Assembly: GCA_009782565.1 (NCBI GenBank) | Contig: WRIU01000002.1 | Span: 62,001-126,000, forward strand | Source: Betaproteobacteria bacterium | Lineage (GTDB): Bacteria; Pseudomonadota; Gammaproteobacteria; Burkholderiales; Rhodocyclaceae | DNA length: 64,000 bases | Direction: 5' to 3' | Part shown: positions 8,227 to 16,021 of the stretch, piece by piece | Position numbering within the stretch: the first letter of the stretch is position 1 | How the letters are laid out: every line of letters begins with the position of its first letter | Program-made: the position numbers and the translations under genes | Notes under the pieces: model-generated | Told to the model about the DNA's origin: nothing | Database searches by the model: none | Seen by the model: the letters and a program-made list of their open reading frames with translations, nothing else

Positions 8227-8252
8227 TTGCTCCATCTTGCCGGAGTTTAAGT

Positions 8253-9431
8253 ATGCCGTCTTCACATGTCATGAATACCTACGCTCGTCTGCCGGTTGCG
8301 TTTACGCATGGGCAAGGCACATGCCTTTTCGATGAAGCGGGTAAACGGTATCTCGATGCGCTTGCAGGTATTGCGGTCTCTACCCTCGGCCACAACCATC
8401 CGCGCCTGGTGGAAGCAATTTCCCGTCAGGCGGGCAGGGTGCTGCATACCTCCAATCTCTACCGCATCCCTTTGCAGGAAGAACTGGCCGCGCGTCTGGC
8501 GAATCTCTCCGGGATGGACGAAGTGTTTTTCTGCAATTCCGGGCTGGAAGCCAACGAAGCGGCGATCAAGCTCGCGCGCTTTTACGGGCACAAGAAAAAA
8601 GGCGTTGAACTGCCGTCGATCATCGTCATGGAACAAGCCTTCCACGGGCGTTCGCTGGCAACCCTTTCGGCGACCGCCAACCGCAAGGCGCAGGCGGGTT
8701 TCGAGCCGCTGGTTCCGGGATTCGTCCGGGTTCCTTACGGGGATATGGACGCGGTGCGCCAGATCGCTTCGCGCAGCCGCGACGTGGTGGCGGTGATGCT
8801 GGAAGTCCTCCAGGGCGAGGGCGGCGTCAACGTTGTGAGCGACGAATACCTGCGCGCCCTGCGCGCCCTGTGCGACGAGAACGGCTGGCTCTTGATAGTC
8901 GATGAGGTGCAGTGCGGCACGGGTCGCACCGGCAAATGGTTTGGTTGGCAGCATGCGGATGTGCGGCCCGACATCATGACGCTTGCCAAGGGGCTCGCCT
9001 CTGGGGTTCCTATCGGGGCTTGCCTGACTTCGGGACGGGCTGCCGGGCTTTTCCAGCCGGGCAATCACGGCTGTACGTTCGGCGGCAACCCGCTGGCTTG
9101 TGCGGCGGCGCTCGCCACGCTCGATGTCATCGCCGAAGAGGGGTTGATGGACAACGCGACGCGCGTCGGGGAGGCTATCCGTGCCGGGTTCAGAAAGGCG
9201 CTCGAAGGCGTGGCGGGTGTGGTGGACATTCGCGGGCGCGGGCTGATGATTGGCATCGAACTCGACCGCCCATGCGGTGAGTTGGTCACGCGCGCGCTCG
9301 ATGCCGGGTTGCTCATCAACGTGACATCGGACAACGTGGTTCGCCTGTTGCCCGCGCTCATTTTCAGCGACAGCGACGTTAAAACCCTCGTCGAAGGGCT
9401 TGCGCCGCTGATTCGAGAGTTTTTGTCGTAA
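8253..9431 (+). CDS. argD: acetylornithine aminotransferase
   Basis: Class III PLP-dependent aminotransferase of arginine synthesis, converting N-acetylglutamate semialdehyde to N-acetylornithine with glutamate as donor. Key features are GIAVSTLGHNHPRL, FCNSGLEANEAAIKLAR, the cofactor-facing LLIVDEVQCGTGRTG, and the Schiff-base Lys in MTLAKGLASGVPIGA. The ATG at 8253 (MPSSHVMNTYARLPV) follows CGGAG at about 8 bp; the open frame extends upstream but without a binding site. It is followed after 32 bp by argF, giving an argDF unit. Confidence 0.95.
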   Translation: MPSSHVMNTYARLPVAFTHGQGTCLFDEAGKRYLDALAGIAVSTLGHNHPRLVEAISRQAGRVLHTSNLYRIPLQEELAARLANLSGMDEVFFCNSGLEANEAAIKLARFYGHKKKGVELPSIIVMEQAFHGRSLATLSATANRKAQAGFEPLVPGFVRVPYGDMDAVRQIASRSRDVVAVMLEVLQGEGGVNVVSDEYLRALRALCDENGWLLIVDEVQCGTGRTGKWFGWQHADVRPDIMTLAKGLASGVPIGACLTSGRAAGLFQPGNHGCTFGGNPLACAAALATLDVIAEEGLMDNATRVGEAIRAGFRKALEGVAGVVDIRGRGLMIGIELDRPCGELVTRALDAGLLINVTSDNVVRLLPALIFSDSDVKTLVEGLAPLIREFLS

Positions 9432-9463
9432 GCAATAATGATGGCCGGGAGGGAAAACCGCCA

Positions 9464-10414
9464 ATGACTTCGATTTCAAGTCCGCTCAGGCATTACCTGC
9501 AATTCAAGGATTTCAGTGCCGAAGAGTACGCGTACCTGTTCCGGCGTGCGCGTTGGATCAAGGACAAATTCAAGCGTTACGAAACTCACCATCCGCTGTT
9601 CGACCGCTCGCTGGTGATGATTTTCGAGAAGGCCAGCACGCGCACGCGCCTCTCGTTCGAGGCCGGGATGCAGCAGCTTGGCGGCTCGGCGATCTACCTC
9701 AATACGCGCGATTCGCAGCTTGGGCGCGGCGAGCCGGTCTATGACACGGCGCAGGTGATCTCCCGCATGTGCGACCTCGTCATGATCCGCACGTTCGAGC
9801 AGAGTACGGTTGAGCAACTGGCCGCCGCTTCCCGTGTGCCGGTCATCAACGGATTGACCAACGCCTATCACCCCTGCCAGGTGCTTGCCGATATTTTTAC
9901 CTTTATCGAGCATCGCGGCCCCATCGCGGGCAAAACCGTCGTCTGGGTCGGCGACCCCAACAACATGTGCAGCACCTGGCTTCAGGCCGCAGAAGTGCTG
10001 GATTTTCGCGTCCACGTTTCCTCGCCACCGGGCTATGGCATCGAACCGGAAAAAATCGGCCTTGCCGGGACGGATCATTTCCAGTTGTTCGACGATCCGA
10101 AAGACGCTTGCCGGGGCGCGCATCTCGTCACGACCGACGTATGGACGTCGATGGGTTTTGAAGCCGAAAACGAAGCGCGCCGCCAAGCGTTCGCCGGATG
10201 GTGCGTCGACTCCGGCATGATGGCTGTGGCCGCGCCCGAAGCCGTGTTCATGCACTGCTTGCCCGCGCACCGTGGCGAAGAAGTCTCCCCGGAAGTCATC
10301 GACGGCCCGCAATCGGTTGTCTGGGATGAAGCCGAAAACCGCCTGCACGCGCAAAAGGCGTTAATGGAATTCCTCGTACTGGGGCGCGTGGATGAACAAG
10401 CCGTTGAGCCTTGA
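9464..10414 (+). CDS. argF: ornithine carbamoyltransferase
   Basis: Condenses ornithine and carbamoyl phosphate to citrulline. The carbamoyl-phosphate motif is EKASTRTRLSFEAGM, the ornithine loop is HCLPAHRGEEVSPEVIDG, and HPCQVLADIFT is intact. At 316 residues it matches the anabolic enzyme. It lies 32 bp after argD, probably on one transcript. The next arginine gene, argG, is about 800 bp downstream, separated by a toxin-antitoxin pair on the other strand. Confidence 0.96.
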   Translation: MTSISSPLRHYLQFKDFSAEEYAYLFRRARWIKDKFKRYETHHPLFDRSLVMIFEKASTRTRLSFEAGMQQLGGSAIYLNTRDSQLGRGEPVYDTAQVISRMCDLVMIRTFEQSTVEQLAAASRVPVINGLTNAYHPCQVLADIFTFIEHRGPIAGKTVVWVGDPNNMCSTWLQAAEVLDFRVHVSSPPGYGIEPEKIGLAGTDHFQLFDDPKDACRGAHLVTTDVWTSMGFEAENEARRQAFAGWCVDSGMMAVAAPEAVFMHCLPAHRGEEVSPEVIDGPQSVVWDEAENRLHAQKALMEFLVLGRVDEQAVEP

Positions 10415-10492
10415 ATCGTGCGTTTGACGCCCGAAAATTTCAGGGTGTTTGTCGAATCGCCGAGAACAACCTATTGAAACGTAATATCTGAT

Positions 10493-10717
10493 TCATTGTG
10501 TCATTTCGATGAGTTCGATGTCCTTTCTGAGCAGGTCATTGACCAAGGTGGAGAAATCCACGCCCTTAGCGTTGGCTAGGGCGGCAAGGCGGGATTGCAC
10601 CTGATCGTCAAGATACACTGGCAAATTCAGCCTGGTGCCAGGGTGGAAAAATTTGCCCCGGGTTCCTTTCGAGAAGTCGATTTCGGCGGGCAGGTCGTCG
10701 CGTTGGGTTTGGCTCAT
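10493..10717 (-). CDS. brnA: BrnA-like antitoxin
   Basis: A 74-residue protein with a short basic and acidic N-terminus and a ribbon-helix-helix-like C-terminal half (LNLPVYLDDQVQSRLAALANAKGVDFSTLVNDLLRKDIELIE). It lies 8 bp after the brnT toxin on the same strand, the usual BrnT-BrnA order. It is inferred to bind BrnT and repress the operon. The symbol rests mainly on the partner; a generic CopG-type antitoxin is the alternative name. Confidence 0.75.
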   Translation of the reverse strand: MSQTQRDDLPAEIDFSKGTRGKFFHPGTRLNLPVYLDDQVQSRLAALANAKGVDFSTLVNDLLRKDIELIEMTQ

Positions 10718-10725
10718 GGTTTTTC

Positions 10726-11034
10726 CTATCGGGGTTCGTCCTCGTACATTTCCCGTTCTCGGCGCGTTGCTTCGCGTGCCGAAATAATGCGTACCTGGGC
10801 GTTGGCCGGACTATCCGACTGGTAGGTGTGGGAAACCGCCAACAATTTGCCTTCGCTCGCAACTCCCAGCGTAAACCATCGATCCTCGGCTTCGCTGTGC
10901 GCCCCATCAAACACTGACAGCGCCAGTGGATCCAACAGCACTGTTGCCGCTTGGGCGAAGGTAACGCCATGCTTGACGCAGTTCGACTGCGCCTTGGTGG
11001 CATCCCAAGTGACATCCAGGTTTACTAGGCTCAT
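10726..11034 (-). CDS. brnT: BrnT-family ribonuclease toxin
   Basis: A 102-residue protein with the BrnT pattern: VTWDATKAQSNCVKHGVTFAQAATVLLDP, then EDRWFTLGVASEGKLLAVSHTY, then VRIISAREATRREREMYE. BrnT is a RelE-fold RNase whose activity is blocked by BrnA. It is intact, with no internal stop. The module sits between argF and argG on the opposite strand, so it interrupts an arginine gene group. Confidence 0.9.
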   Translation of the reverse strand: MSLVNLDVTWDATKAQSNCVKHGVTFAQAATVLLDPLALSVFDGAHSEAEDRWFTLGVASEGKLLAVSHTYQSDSPANAQVRIISAREATRREREMYEDEPR

Positions 11035-11073
11035 GCTTATGACATTTTCCTAATCGGTCGTCAGTTCTTCAAA

Positions 11074-11086
11074 CAAGCGTAGCCCG
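11074..11086. repeat. copy of a short intergenic repeat (CAAGCGTAGCCCG)
   Basis: The 13-mer CAAGCGTAGCCCG occurs identically at 11074-11086 and 13966-13978, both next to small accessory genes. It resembles the edge of the REP-like repeats common between betaproteobacterial genes. No full palindromic unit is preserved at either site. Confidence 0.45.
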
Positions 11087-11234
11087 GAATCGTAGATTGA
11101 ACAAGTCCAAAGCAGCGTCTCGTCCAGCAAACGTAACCTGGAGCCGCGCCGCAGGTTTTTCTGTCAGTAACGGCAGCCCGCGCTCCTTCGCTTGCGAATA
11201 TAATCCGCCCTCTCTGAACAGGAACGGAAGGATC

Positions 11235-12467
11235 ATGAGCAACATAAACAAAGTAGTGCTTGCCTATTCTGGCGGGCTGGATACCTCGGTGATCCTCAAA
11301 TGGTTGCAGGACACTTATCAGTGTGAAATCGTCACCTTCACCGCCGATCTCGGTCAGGGCGAAGAACTTGAACCGGCGCGGGAAAAGGCGCTCAAGGCCG
11401 GTATCAAGCCGGAAAACATCTTTATCGACGACCTGCGTGAAGAATTCGTGCGCGACTTTGTCTTTCCCATGTTCCGTTGCAACGCGATCTACGAAGGCGA
11501 ATACCTGCTCGGCACTTCCATCGCCCGTCCGCTGATTGCCAAGCGCCAGATCGAAATTGCCCGCGCGACCGGAGCCGATGCCGTGTCGCATGGCGCGACC
11601 GGCAAAGGGAACGATCAGGTACGCTTCGAGTTGGGTTACTACGCTCTCATGCCCAACGTCAAAGTCATCGCCCCGTGGCGCGAATGGGATTTGCTCTCGC
11701 GCGAAAAACTCCTTGCCTACGCCGAAGAGCACGGTATTCCTGTGGAGCGCAAGCACCGCGAAGGCGGCTCGCCTTACTCGATGGATGCCAACCTGCTGCA
11801 CATTTCCTATGAGGGGCGGCATCTCGAAGACCCCGCCGCCGAAGCCGAAGAGGCCATGTGGCGCTGGACGGTTTCCCCGGAAAAAGCCCCCGACGCTCCG
11901 GAATACGTCGACCTTGAATTCGCCAATGGCGACCTTGTCGCGATCAACGGGCAAAAAATGAAAGCCCACGAGTTGCTTGCCAAGCTCAACGAACTGGGCG
12001 GCAAGCACGGCATCGGGCGGCTCGATCTCGTCGAAAACCGCTACGTCGGCATGAAGAGCCGGGGCTGTTACGAAACCCCCGGCGGAACCATCCTCCTGCG
12101 CGCCCATCGCGCCATCGAATCCGTCACCCTGGATCGGGAAGTTGCCCATCTCAAGGACGACCTCCTTGCCCGCTATGCAAGCCTCATCTATAACGGTTAC
12201 TGGTGGAGTCCTGAGCGCCTCGCCCTGCAAGCCCTCATCGACCACACCCAACAGACCGTCAACGGTTGGGTACGGCTGAAGCTCTACAAGGGCAACGTCA
12301 TCGTCGCCTCGCGCGACTCGAAAACCGATTCGCTCTTCGATTCCGACATCGCCACCTTTGAAGACGACCAAGGCGCTTACGACCAGAAAGACGCCCACGG
12401 CTTCATCCGGCTCAACGCCCTGCGTATGCGTATTGCTGCCAACGCCCGCATCAAGCGGGGGCAATAA
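11235..12467 (+). CDS. argG: argininosuccinate synthase
   Basis: ATP-dependent ligation of citrulline and aspartate. The PP-loop is [18 protein letters not shown] at the N-terminus; [17 protein letters not shown] and [20 protein letters not shown] are typical. At 410 residues it has the family length. The ATG at 11235 follows GGAACGGAAGGATC; the open frame upstream to 11097 lacks homology. It forms a probable two-gene unit with yajQ, 24 bp downstream. Confidence 0.96.
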   Translation: MSNINKVVLAYSGGLDTSVILKWLQDTYQCEIVTFTADLGQGEELEPAREKALKAGIKPENIFIDDLREEFVRDFVFPMFRCNAIYEGEYLLGTSIARPLIAKRQIEIARATGADAVSHGATGKGNDQVRFELGYYALMPNVKVIAPWREWDLLSREKLLAYAEEHGIPVERKHREGGSPYSMDANLLHISYEGRHLEDPAAEAEEAMWRWTVSPEKAPDAPEYVDLEFANGDLVAINGQKMKAHELLAKLNELGGKHGIGRLDLVENRYVGMKSRGCYETPGGTILLRAHRAIESVTLDREVAHLKDDLLARYASLIYNGYWWSPERLALQALIDHTQQTVNGWVRLKLYKGNVIVASRDSKTDSLFDSDIATFEDDQGAYDQKDAHGFIRLNALRMRIAANARIKRGQ

Positions 12468-12491
12468 GAAACCCCGGCGGAGGAACCTGTC

Positions 12492-12977
12492 ATGCCCTCA
12501 TTCGACATCCTTTCCGAAGTCGATTTCGTCGCTTTACGCAACGCCGTCGACACGGCGAACCGCAAAATCGGCAACCGTTACGACTTCAAGGGAACCAGCG
12601 CCCGCGTCGAGCAGAACGACAAACTGCTCACCCTGTACGGCGACAGCGATTTTCAGCTTGGGCAGATGAAAGACATCCTCCTGCCCGAAATGACCGCCAA
12701 GAAGGTCGATATACGCTGCCTCGACTACAGCGACCCGCAAAAAATCTCCGGCAACAAAGTCAAGCAGGAAGTTCAGGTGCGGGTTGGGGTCGAACAGGAA
12801 TTGGCAAAGAAAATCGTCAAGTCCCTGAAAGATGCCAAGCTCAAGGTACAGGCCGCCATTCAGGGAGACGCCGTGCGCGTCTCCGGAGCCAAGCGCGACG
12901 TGTTGCAGGAAGCGATTGCGCTGGTGAAAAAGAACGTTACCGATTTTCCGTTGCAGTATGGGAATTTTCGGGATTGA
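12492..12977 (+). CDS. yajQ: YajQ-family nucleotide-binding protein
   Basis: A 161-residue YajQ/UPF0234 protein. It starts MPSFDILSEVDFVALRNAVD with KIGNRYDFKGTSARVE, and ends TDFPLQYGNFRD, all diagnostic. Members bind nucleotides, and a Xanthomonas member has been reported to bind c-di-GMP; which ligand applies here is unknown. GGAGGAACC precedes the ATG. It lies directly after argG. Confidence 0.93.
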   Translation: MPSFDILSEVDFVALRNAVDTANRKIGNRYDFKGTSARVEQNDKLLTLYGDSDFQLGQMKDILLPEMTAKKVDIRCLDYSDPQKISGNKVKQEVQVRVGVEQELAKKIVKSLKDAKLKVQAAIQGDAVRVSGAKRDVLQEAIALVKKNVTDFPLQYGNFRD

Positions 12978-13064
12978 GGGGTGGGAGAGGGTGAATTGGC
13001 GGTCAGCGTATAGGTTAATGGAATAGCCGCATACATCGGGGGGGCAGTAGGTTAGGTTACGCTT

Positions 13065-13448
13065 TCAGCCCCGATAATGCAGATCGGAGCGAACGACAAA
13101 AGCGCCAGCGGGCAATCCGAATTTATTGGCGATTTCAGCTACGATTGACTTCTGTTGCAGTCGCTGGTCTGCATAGACGATAAAACGCTTGCTCTTGACT
13201 TCATAGACGATGCGCCCACGTGGAAAATCTTCGTACTCATGACAGTCGATTGTGTGCAACACAGACTTTCCTGCTGACGGGACAGCATGCCGCTCTTTCC
13301 ACTGCTCCCATACCTCGTAGTGACCGCGAGGATGCGTAAGAAAATCGCCATAGGGATCCGCCTCCTCAAGGGAGGTCGAATCGATCAAGAGTATCCACGT
13401 ATTTCTGGACTCCGGGATACCCCAAAAAATTCCGACTGAACCGGCCAT
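13065..13448 (-). CDS. hypothetical protein
   Basis: A 127-residue soluble protein I do not recognise. Visible features are a start MAGSVGIFWGIPESRNTWILL, a stretch YGDFLTHPRGHYEVWEQWK rich in aromatic and polar residues, and DCHEYEDFPRGRIVYEVKSKRFIVYAD, which reads as a two-strand hairpin. No signal peptide or membrane segment is visible. It is encoded on the minus strand, 69 bp from the GIY-YIG-like gene and facing the same way. Coding status is supported by length, absence of a better overlapping frame and normal composition. Confidence 0.65.
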   Translation of the reverse strand: MAGSVGIFWGIPESRNTWILLIDSTSLEEADPYGDFLTHPRGHYEVWEQWKERHAVPSAGKSVLHTIDCHEYEDFPRGRIVYEVKSKRFIVYADQRLQQKSIVAEIANKFGLPAGAFVVRSDLHYRG

Positions 13449-13517
13449 AGCGATGTTCCTAGTGTTTTAAGCCACGCAGCAGAGAGCACCTGTTTGAACG
13501 GTTTGTTTGGTCAATAG

Positions 13518-13943
13518 CTAGACCCGTGCATTCTTGGGTGGCGACAACTCGCGAATGAGATAGCTTTCCAAAGCTGGGGCGAGGTATTCACACTTGGGTA
13601 GGCCAAGCGTCCAAATAGCCGTTGTATTTGTCCAGTTATCAAGCAACCGATAGGTGTGCTGGGGATTCGAGTCATCCGCCCGGAGTACATGAGCCATGAG
13701 CCTCCTGGAGATGCCATGCTGCGAATAACGCCCGCCACCAAGGCTTGCACCCAAGCCAACGTAGATCAATTCGCTACCGGCAAACAAAGCGTAGCAGCCA
13801 CCGTGTTGGTAATTCGGGACTGGGCCTACCAGAAATTCCTCCCAGCACTTCCACTCCGGGGGATTATCCAGAGATGCAATGTTCCAATGTAACTTAAAGA
13901 ACTCTGCGGTGGCAGTGGCTAACTTCCTCTCAGCTTCATTCAT
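13518..13943 (-). CDS. GIY-YIG-like domain protein
   Basis: A 141-residue protein whose middle part resembles a GIY-YIG fold: GGCYALFAGSELIYVGLGASL for the GIY and YIG strands, then RYSQHGISRRLMAHVLR with the conserved Arg helix, then APALESYLIRELSPPKNARV with the catalytic Glu and the closing Pro/Asn. The first Gly-Ile-Tyr is replaced by CYAL, and YVG stands for YIG, which is common in the superfamily. Nuclease activity is inferred. It is probably part of an accessory patch with the preceding unknown gene. Confidence 0.65.
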   Translation of the reverse strand: MNEAERKLATATAEFFKLHWNIASLDNPPEWKCWEEFLVGPVPNYQHGGCYALFAGSELIYVGLGASLGGGRYSQHGISRRLMAHVLRADDSNPQHTYRLLDNWTNTTAIWTLGLPKCEYLAPALESYLIRELSPPKNARV

Positions 13944-14187
13944 GAGCTTCTCCTTTCCTGTGCAGCAAGCGTAGCCCGACTCGTATTGTAGGCTGGACGA
14001 AGTCCGGCGATCCTAATCTCTGACGCAAAGCGTCACTGGAATTATTACGCTTTCTCACCGAAGGGGAATTTGCCACGCTGAGGCCGCATTTTGCGAGCTC
14101 AAACGACAAACTCGCCTGACGTGGGGGATGGTGCTACTTGCCTTTTGTTTTTGCCGAGCACAGGGCATTCTGTCCTCGTACAACCGT
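13944..14187. other. gene-free stretch before yefM
   Basis: No credible gene is found here. It holds one copy of the CAAGCGTAGCCCG repeat (13966-13978) and otherwise unremarkable sequence up to the yefM promoter. Short reading frames on both strands show no start signal or family match. Confidence 0.5.
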
Positions 14188-14226
14188 TTGACAAAACAGG
14201 TGATGTACGTTATAATGTACATGTAC
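14188..14226 (+). promoter_or_regulatory. yefM-yoeB promoter with TGTACA operator motifs
   Basis: TTGACA (14188-14193) and TATAAT (14211-14216) are both perfect sigma-70 hexamers with 17-bp spacing. The -10 is bracketed by TGTACG (14204-14209) and by the palindrome GTACATGTAC (14217-14226), which includes TGTACA. TGTACA cores are the known YefM-YoeB binding motif in E. coli, so autoregulation is likely. Confidence 0.8.
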
Positions 14227-14256
14227 GATAATTGCACTAATCAAGAGGTGGCCGCC

Positions 14257-14505
14257 ATGCTGAATACCAATGCAACCAATTTCAGAAAAGATATGTTCAA
14301 CCTTTTAGAACAGGCTATAAGATTCAACGAACCCATCAATATAAGCACGAAGGACGGTAACGCCGTCGTTATCAGTGAAGAAGATTATAACGGGTTGATG
14401 GAGACCTTGTATCTGTCATCAATGCCTGATGTGAAAAATACCATTCTCGAAGGACTCAATACCCCCATATCCGAGTGCATACCGGAAAACGAGGTTGATT
14501 GGTAA
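14257..14505 (+). CDS. yefM: YefM/Phd-family antitoxin
   Basis: An 82-residue antitoxin starting MLNTNATNFRKDMFNLLEQAIRFNEPINISTKDGNAVVISEEDYNGLMETLYL. This matches the Phd/YefM N-terminal DNA-binding domain and the EEDYxxLxETLYL signature, followed by an acidic flexible C-terminus that would wrap the toxin. The ATG at 14257 follows GAGGTGG. Its stop TAA overlaps the yoeB start by one base (TAATG), indicating translational coupling. The upstream open frame contains the promoter and is not coding. Confidence 0.92.
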   Translation: MLNTNATNFRKDMFNLLEQAIRFNEPINISTKDGNAVVISEEDYNGLMETLYLSSMPDVKNTILEGLNTPISECIPENEVDW

Positions 14506-14765
14506 TGTATTCGATCATGTATTCAAAAAGAGCGAAGAACGACATCGTCAAGCTCAAGGCAGCAGGATTGGACAAGAAAGCAAAAAACCTTATAGACCTC
14601 CTGCGAGAAAATCCTTACCAATCACCCCCGTCCTTTGAAAAGCTCAAAGGAGATTTAAGCGGCGCGTTGTCACGCAGGATAAATATTCAGCATCGGCTTG
14701 TGTACCAAGTTCTGGAGGCTGAAAAAACGGTCAAAATAATCATGATGTGGACGCATTACGCATAA
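14505..14765 (+). CDS. yoeB: YoeB-family mRNA interferase toxin
   Basis: An 86-residue Txe/YoeB toxin: MYSIMYSKRAKNDIVKLKAAGLDKKAKNLIDLLRENPY, SFEKLKGDLSGALSRRINIQHRLVYQV, and the C-terminal WTHYA. The catalytic set corresponding to E. coli E46, R65, H83 and Y84 is present as E45, R64, H84 and Y85. It should cleave ribosome-bound mRNA when free. It is co-transcribed with yefM from the promoter at 14188-14216. The frame is intact, so the module looks functional. Confidence 0.93.
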   Translation: MYSIMYSKRAKNDIVKLKAAGLDKKAKNLIDLLRENPYQSPPSFEKLKGDLSGALSRRINIQHRLVYQVLEAEKTVKIIMMWTHYA

Positions 14766-14798
14766 AAGCGTTAGCCTGTGTAGATTGAGCCCGCGTAG

Positions 14799-14824
14799 GA
14801 TGGGTAGAGCTTGCGAAACCCATC
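14799..14824. repeat. stem-loop between convergent genes (REP-like)
   Basis: GATGGGT (14799-14805) and ACCCATC (14818-14824) form an inverted repeat with the AGAGCTTGCGAA loop, reminiscent of the GGATGGGTAGAG REP family. It lies between the ends of yoeB and the small zinc-finger gene and could slow transcription from either side. Confidence 0.45.
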
Positions 14825-14825
14825 T

Positions 14826-15044
14826 TTACGCTGACAGCAATCCAAGATCACGCAAAGCGTCGGCCAGATCAACCTCACGCACGCTACGCCCCTTGCCCTT
14901 GCATTCGGGACAGATTTCTTCGCACATGCCGCACATGCCGCCTGCACACGCCAATTCTTCGGGGGTAGAGTGAGAATCTGGCACAAAGCCTGTCCCATCG
15001 CAGTGTCCACATGCTTCGGTGCAAGTCACGGTGTACTTTTTCAT
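14826..15044 (-). CDS. small DnaJ-type zinc-finger protein
   Basis: A 72-residue protein with two CxxCxGxG units, CGHCDGTG (residues 12-19) and CPECKGKG (45-52), separated by a Cys-rich CAGGMCGMCEEIC loop. This is half of a DnaJ-type zinc-binding domain with no J domain. A short helical tail, REVDLADALRDLGLLSA, follows. It probably binds one or two zinc ions and may contact unfolded protein or RNA; function is unknown. Neighbours are toxin-antitoxin modules on the other strand. Confidence 0.7.
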   Translation of the reverse strand: MKKYTVTCTEACGHCDGTGFVPDSHSTPEELACAGGMCGMCEEICPECKGKGRSVREVDLADALRDLGLLSA

Positions 15045-15200
15045 CTTTTTGCCCCTTTTTGGAGTTCGGATTCGCGCTCTATGGTCAATTCATCGGTTTG
15101 GGTGAGGCTGTGAACCGGACTTTTTTATATTATCTTGCAAAATTTGGCGCGATAGACACTGTTACAAAAGCCTGGACGAACAGGGACATGCCGGGAGAGA

Positions 15201-15644
15201 TTGGTGTGCAAGGATGATTCCAAGGAAGCTGTGGATGGGCGGCGCATGCTGCGGCGCGCGTTCCTGTGCGCGGGCTTGCTTTGCCTGACGCTCATGGCAT
15301 TTCGTTTCGGGGTGATCGAGAACGATCTTTTGCCGCGCGGCTGCGGCTCCGGCGGGAGCGATTCCAGCCTGTCCTGCTGGCTGACCTGGTTGCTGACGCA
15401 AAGTTTCCAAGGGCAACGGTTGGGGGTTTTTGCCCTGCTTTTCGGTGTCCTGGGGTTCCTGACCGGACAGCGGCTATGCAGCTGGATCGGCTGGATCGCC
15501 GGTGTGGTCGGGCTGGTGTTGTATAGCCCCGATTACGCAGCCGTCGGGATGCTGTTGGGGCTTTTTGCCTTGCTGCGGAGTTATGCGCCTATCGTGTCGG
15601 TGGCGTGTGAGCGCGGGCAGAGTCAGACCGGGGCTGGTCAATAG
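15201..15644 (+). CDS. hypothetical membrane protein
   Basis: Up to 147 residues, with four hydrophobic stretches predicted by eye: RAFLCAGLLCLTLMAF, LGVFALLFGVLGFLTG, WIGWIAGVVGLVLY and VGMLLGLFALL. The loop after the first segment has Cys pairs (PRGCGSGGSDSSLSCW) that could form a periplasmic disulfide. The start is uncertain: TTG 15201, GTG 15204 (better spaced from GGGAGAG) or ATG 15246. I do not recognise the family. It stands alone between the zinc-finger gene and parDE. Confidence 0.6.
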   Translation: MVCKDDSKEAVDGRRMLRRAFLCAGLLCLTLMAFRFGVIENDLLPRGCGSGGSDSSLSCWLTWLLTQSFQGQRLGVFALLFGVLGFLTGQRLCSWIGWIAGVVGLVLYSPDYAAVGMLLGLFALLRSYAPIVSVACERGQSQTGAGQ

Positions 15645-15654
15645 CTAACCGTAT

Positions 15655-15673
15655 AACTTGATTCAATCAAGTT
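15655..15673. promoter_or_regulatory. 19-bp palindromic operator upstream of parD
   Basis: AACTTGATT, a single C and AATCAAGTT form a perfect inverted repeat, 55-60 bp before the ribbon-helix-helix antitoxin gene. Such antitoxins bind palindromes of this size to repress their own operon. No other gene nearby would need it. Confidence 0.6.
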
Positions 15674-15727
15674 TAATCACTACGATTGTAACTGAATCAG
15701 CCTTTTGGAACTGCAAGCGGAGCTTTG

Positions 15728-16021
15728 GTGAAGATGAAGAACGTTACGTCAATGCAAAAAACTGAAACTCGTGTTCTTACTACACATGTGCCAGTCCCGC
15801 TCGCTGAGAAGGTCGATCAATTAGCGAGCCGTACTGAACGCTCGCGAGGTTGGATCATGAAGCAGGCGCTCGCAGCTTGGGTTGCCCAAGAGGAAGAGCG
15901 CGACCGGCTGACCCTTGAGGCATTGGGCGATGTGGATGCAAATCGCGTCATCGACCATCAGGCTATCCAGGAATGGGCGGATAGCCTGAATACCGATGAA
16001 CCGCTGTCGGTACCTTTTTGA
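15728..16021 (+). CDS. parD: ParD-like ribbon-helix-helix antitoxin
   Basis: About 97 residues. The ribbon-helix-helix is THVPVPLAEKVDQLASRTERSRGWIMKQALAAWVAQEEERDRLTLEAL, with the CopG/ParD arrangement of a beta-strand, two helices and a Ser-Arg turn. An acidic tail would bind the toxin. GTG at 15728 is spaced 5 bp from GCGGAG; ATG at 15734 and 15752 are alternatives. Its TGA stop overlaps the toxin ATG (TGATG), so the two are coupled. The symbol is by analogy. Confidence 0.82.
   Translation: MKMKNVTSMQKTETRVLTTHVPVPLAEKVDQLASRTERSRGWIMKQALAAWVAQEEERDRLTLEALGDVDANRVIDHQAIQEWADSLNTDEPLSVPF

Noticed and set aside
8262-9479. 405-residue open frame antisense to argD
   Set aside because: It lies wholly opposite a clear argD. 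The frame is a by-product of GC-rich codon use and has no family pattern or start signal.
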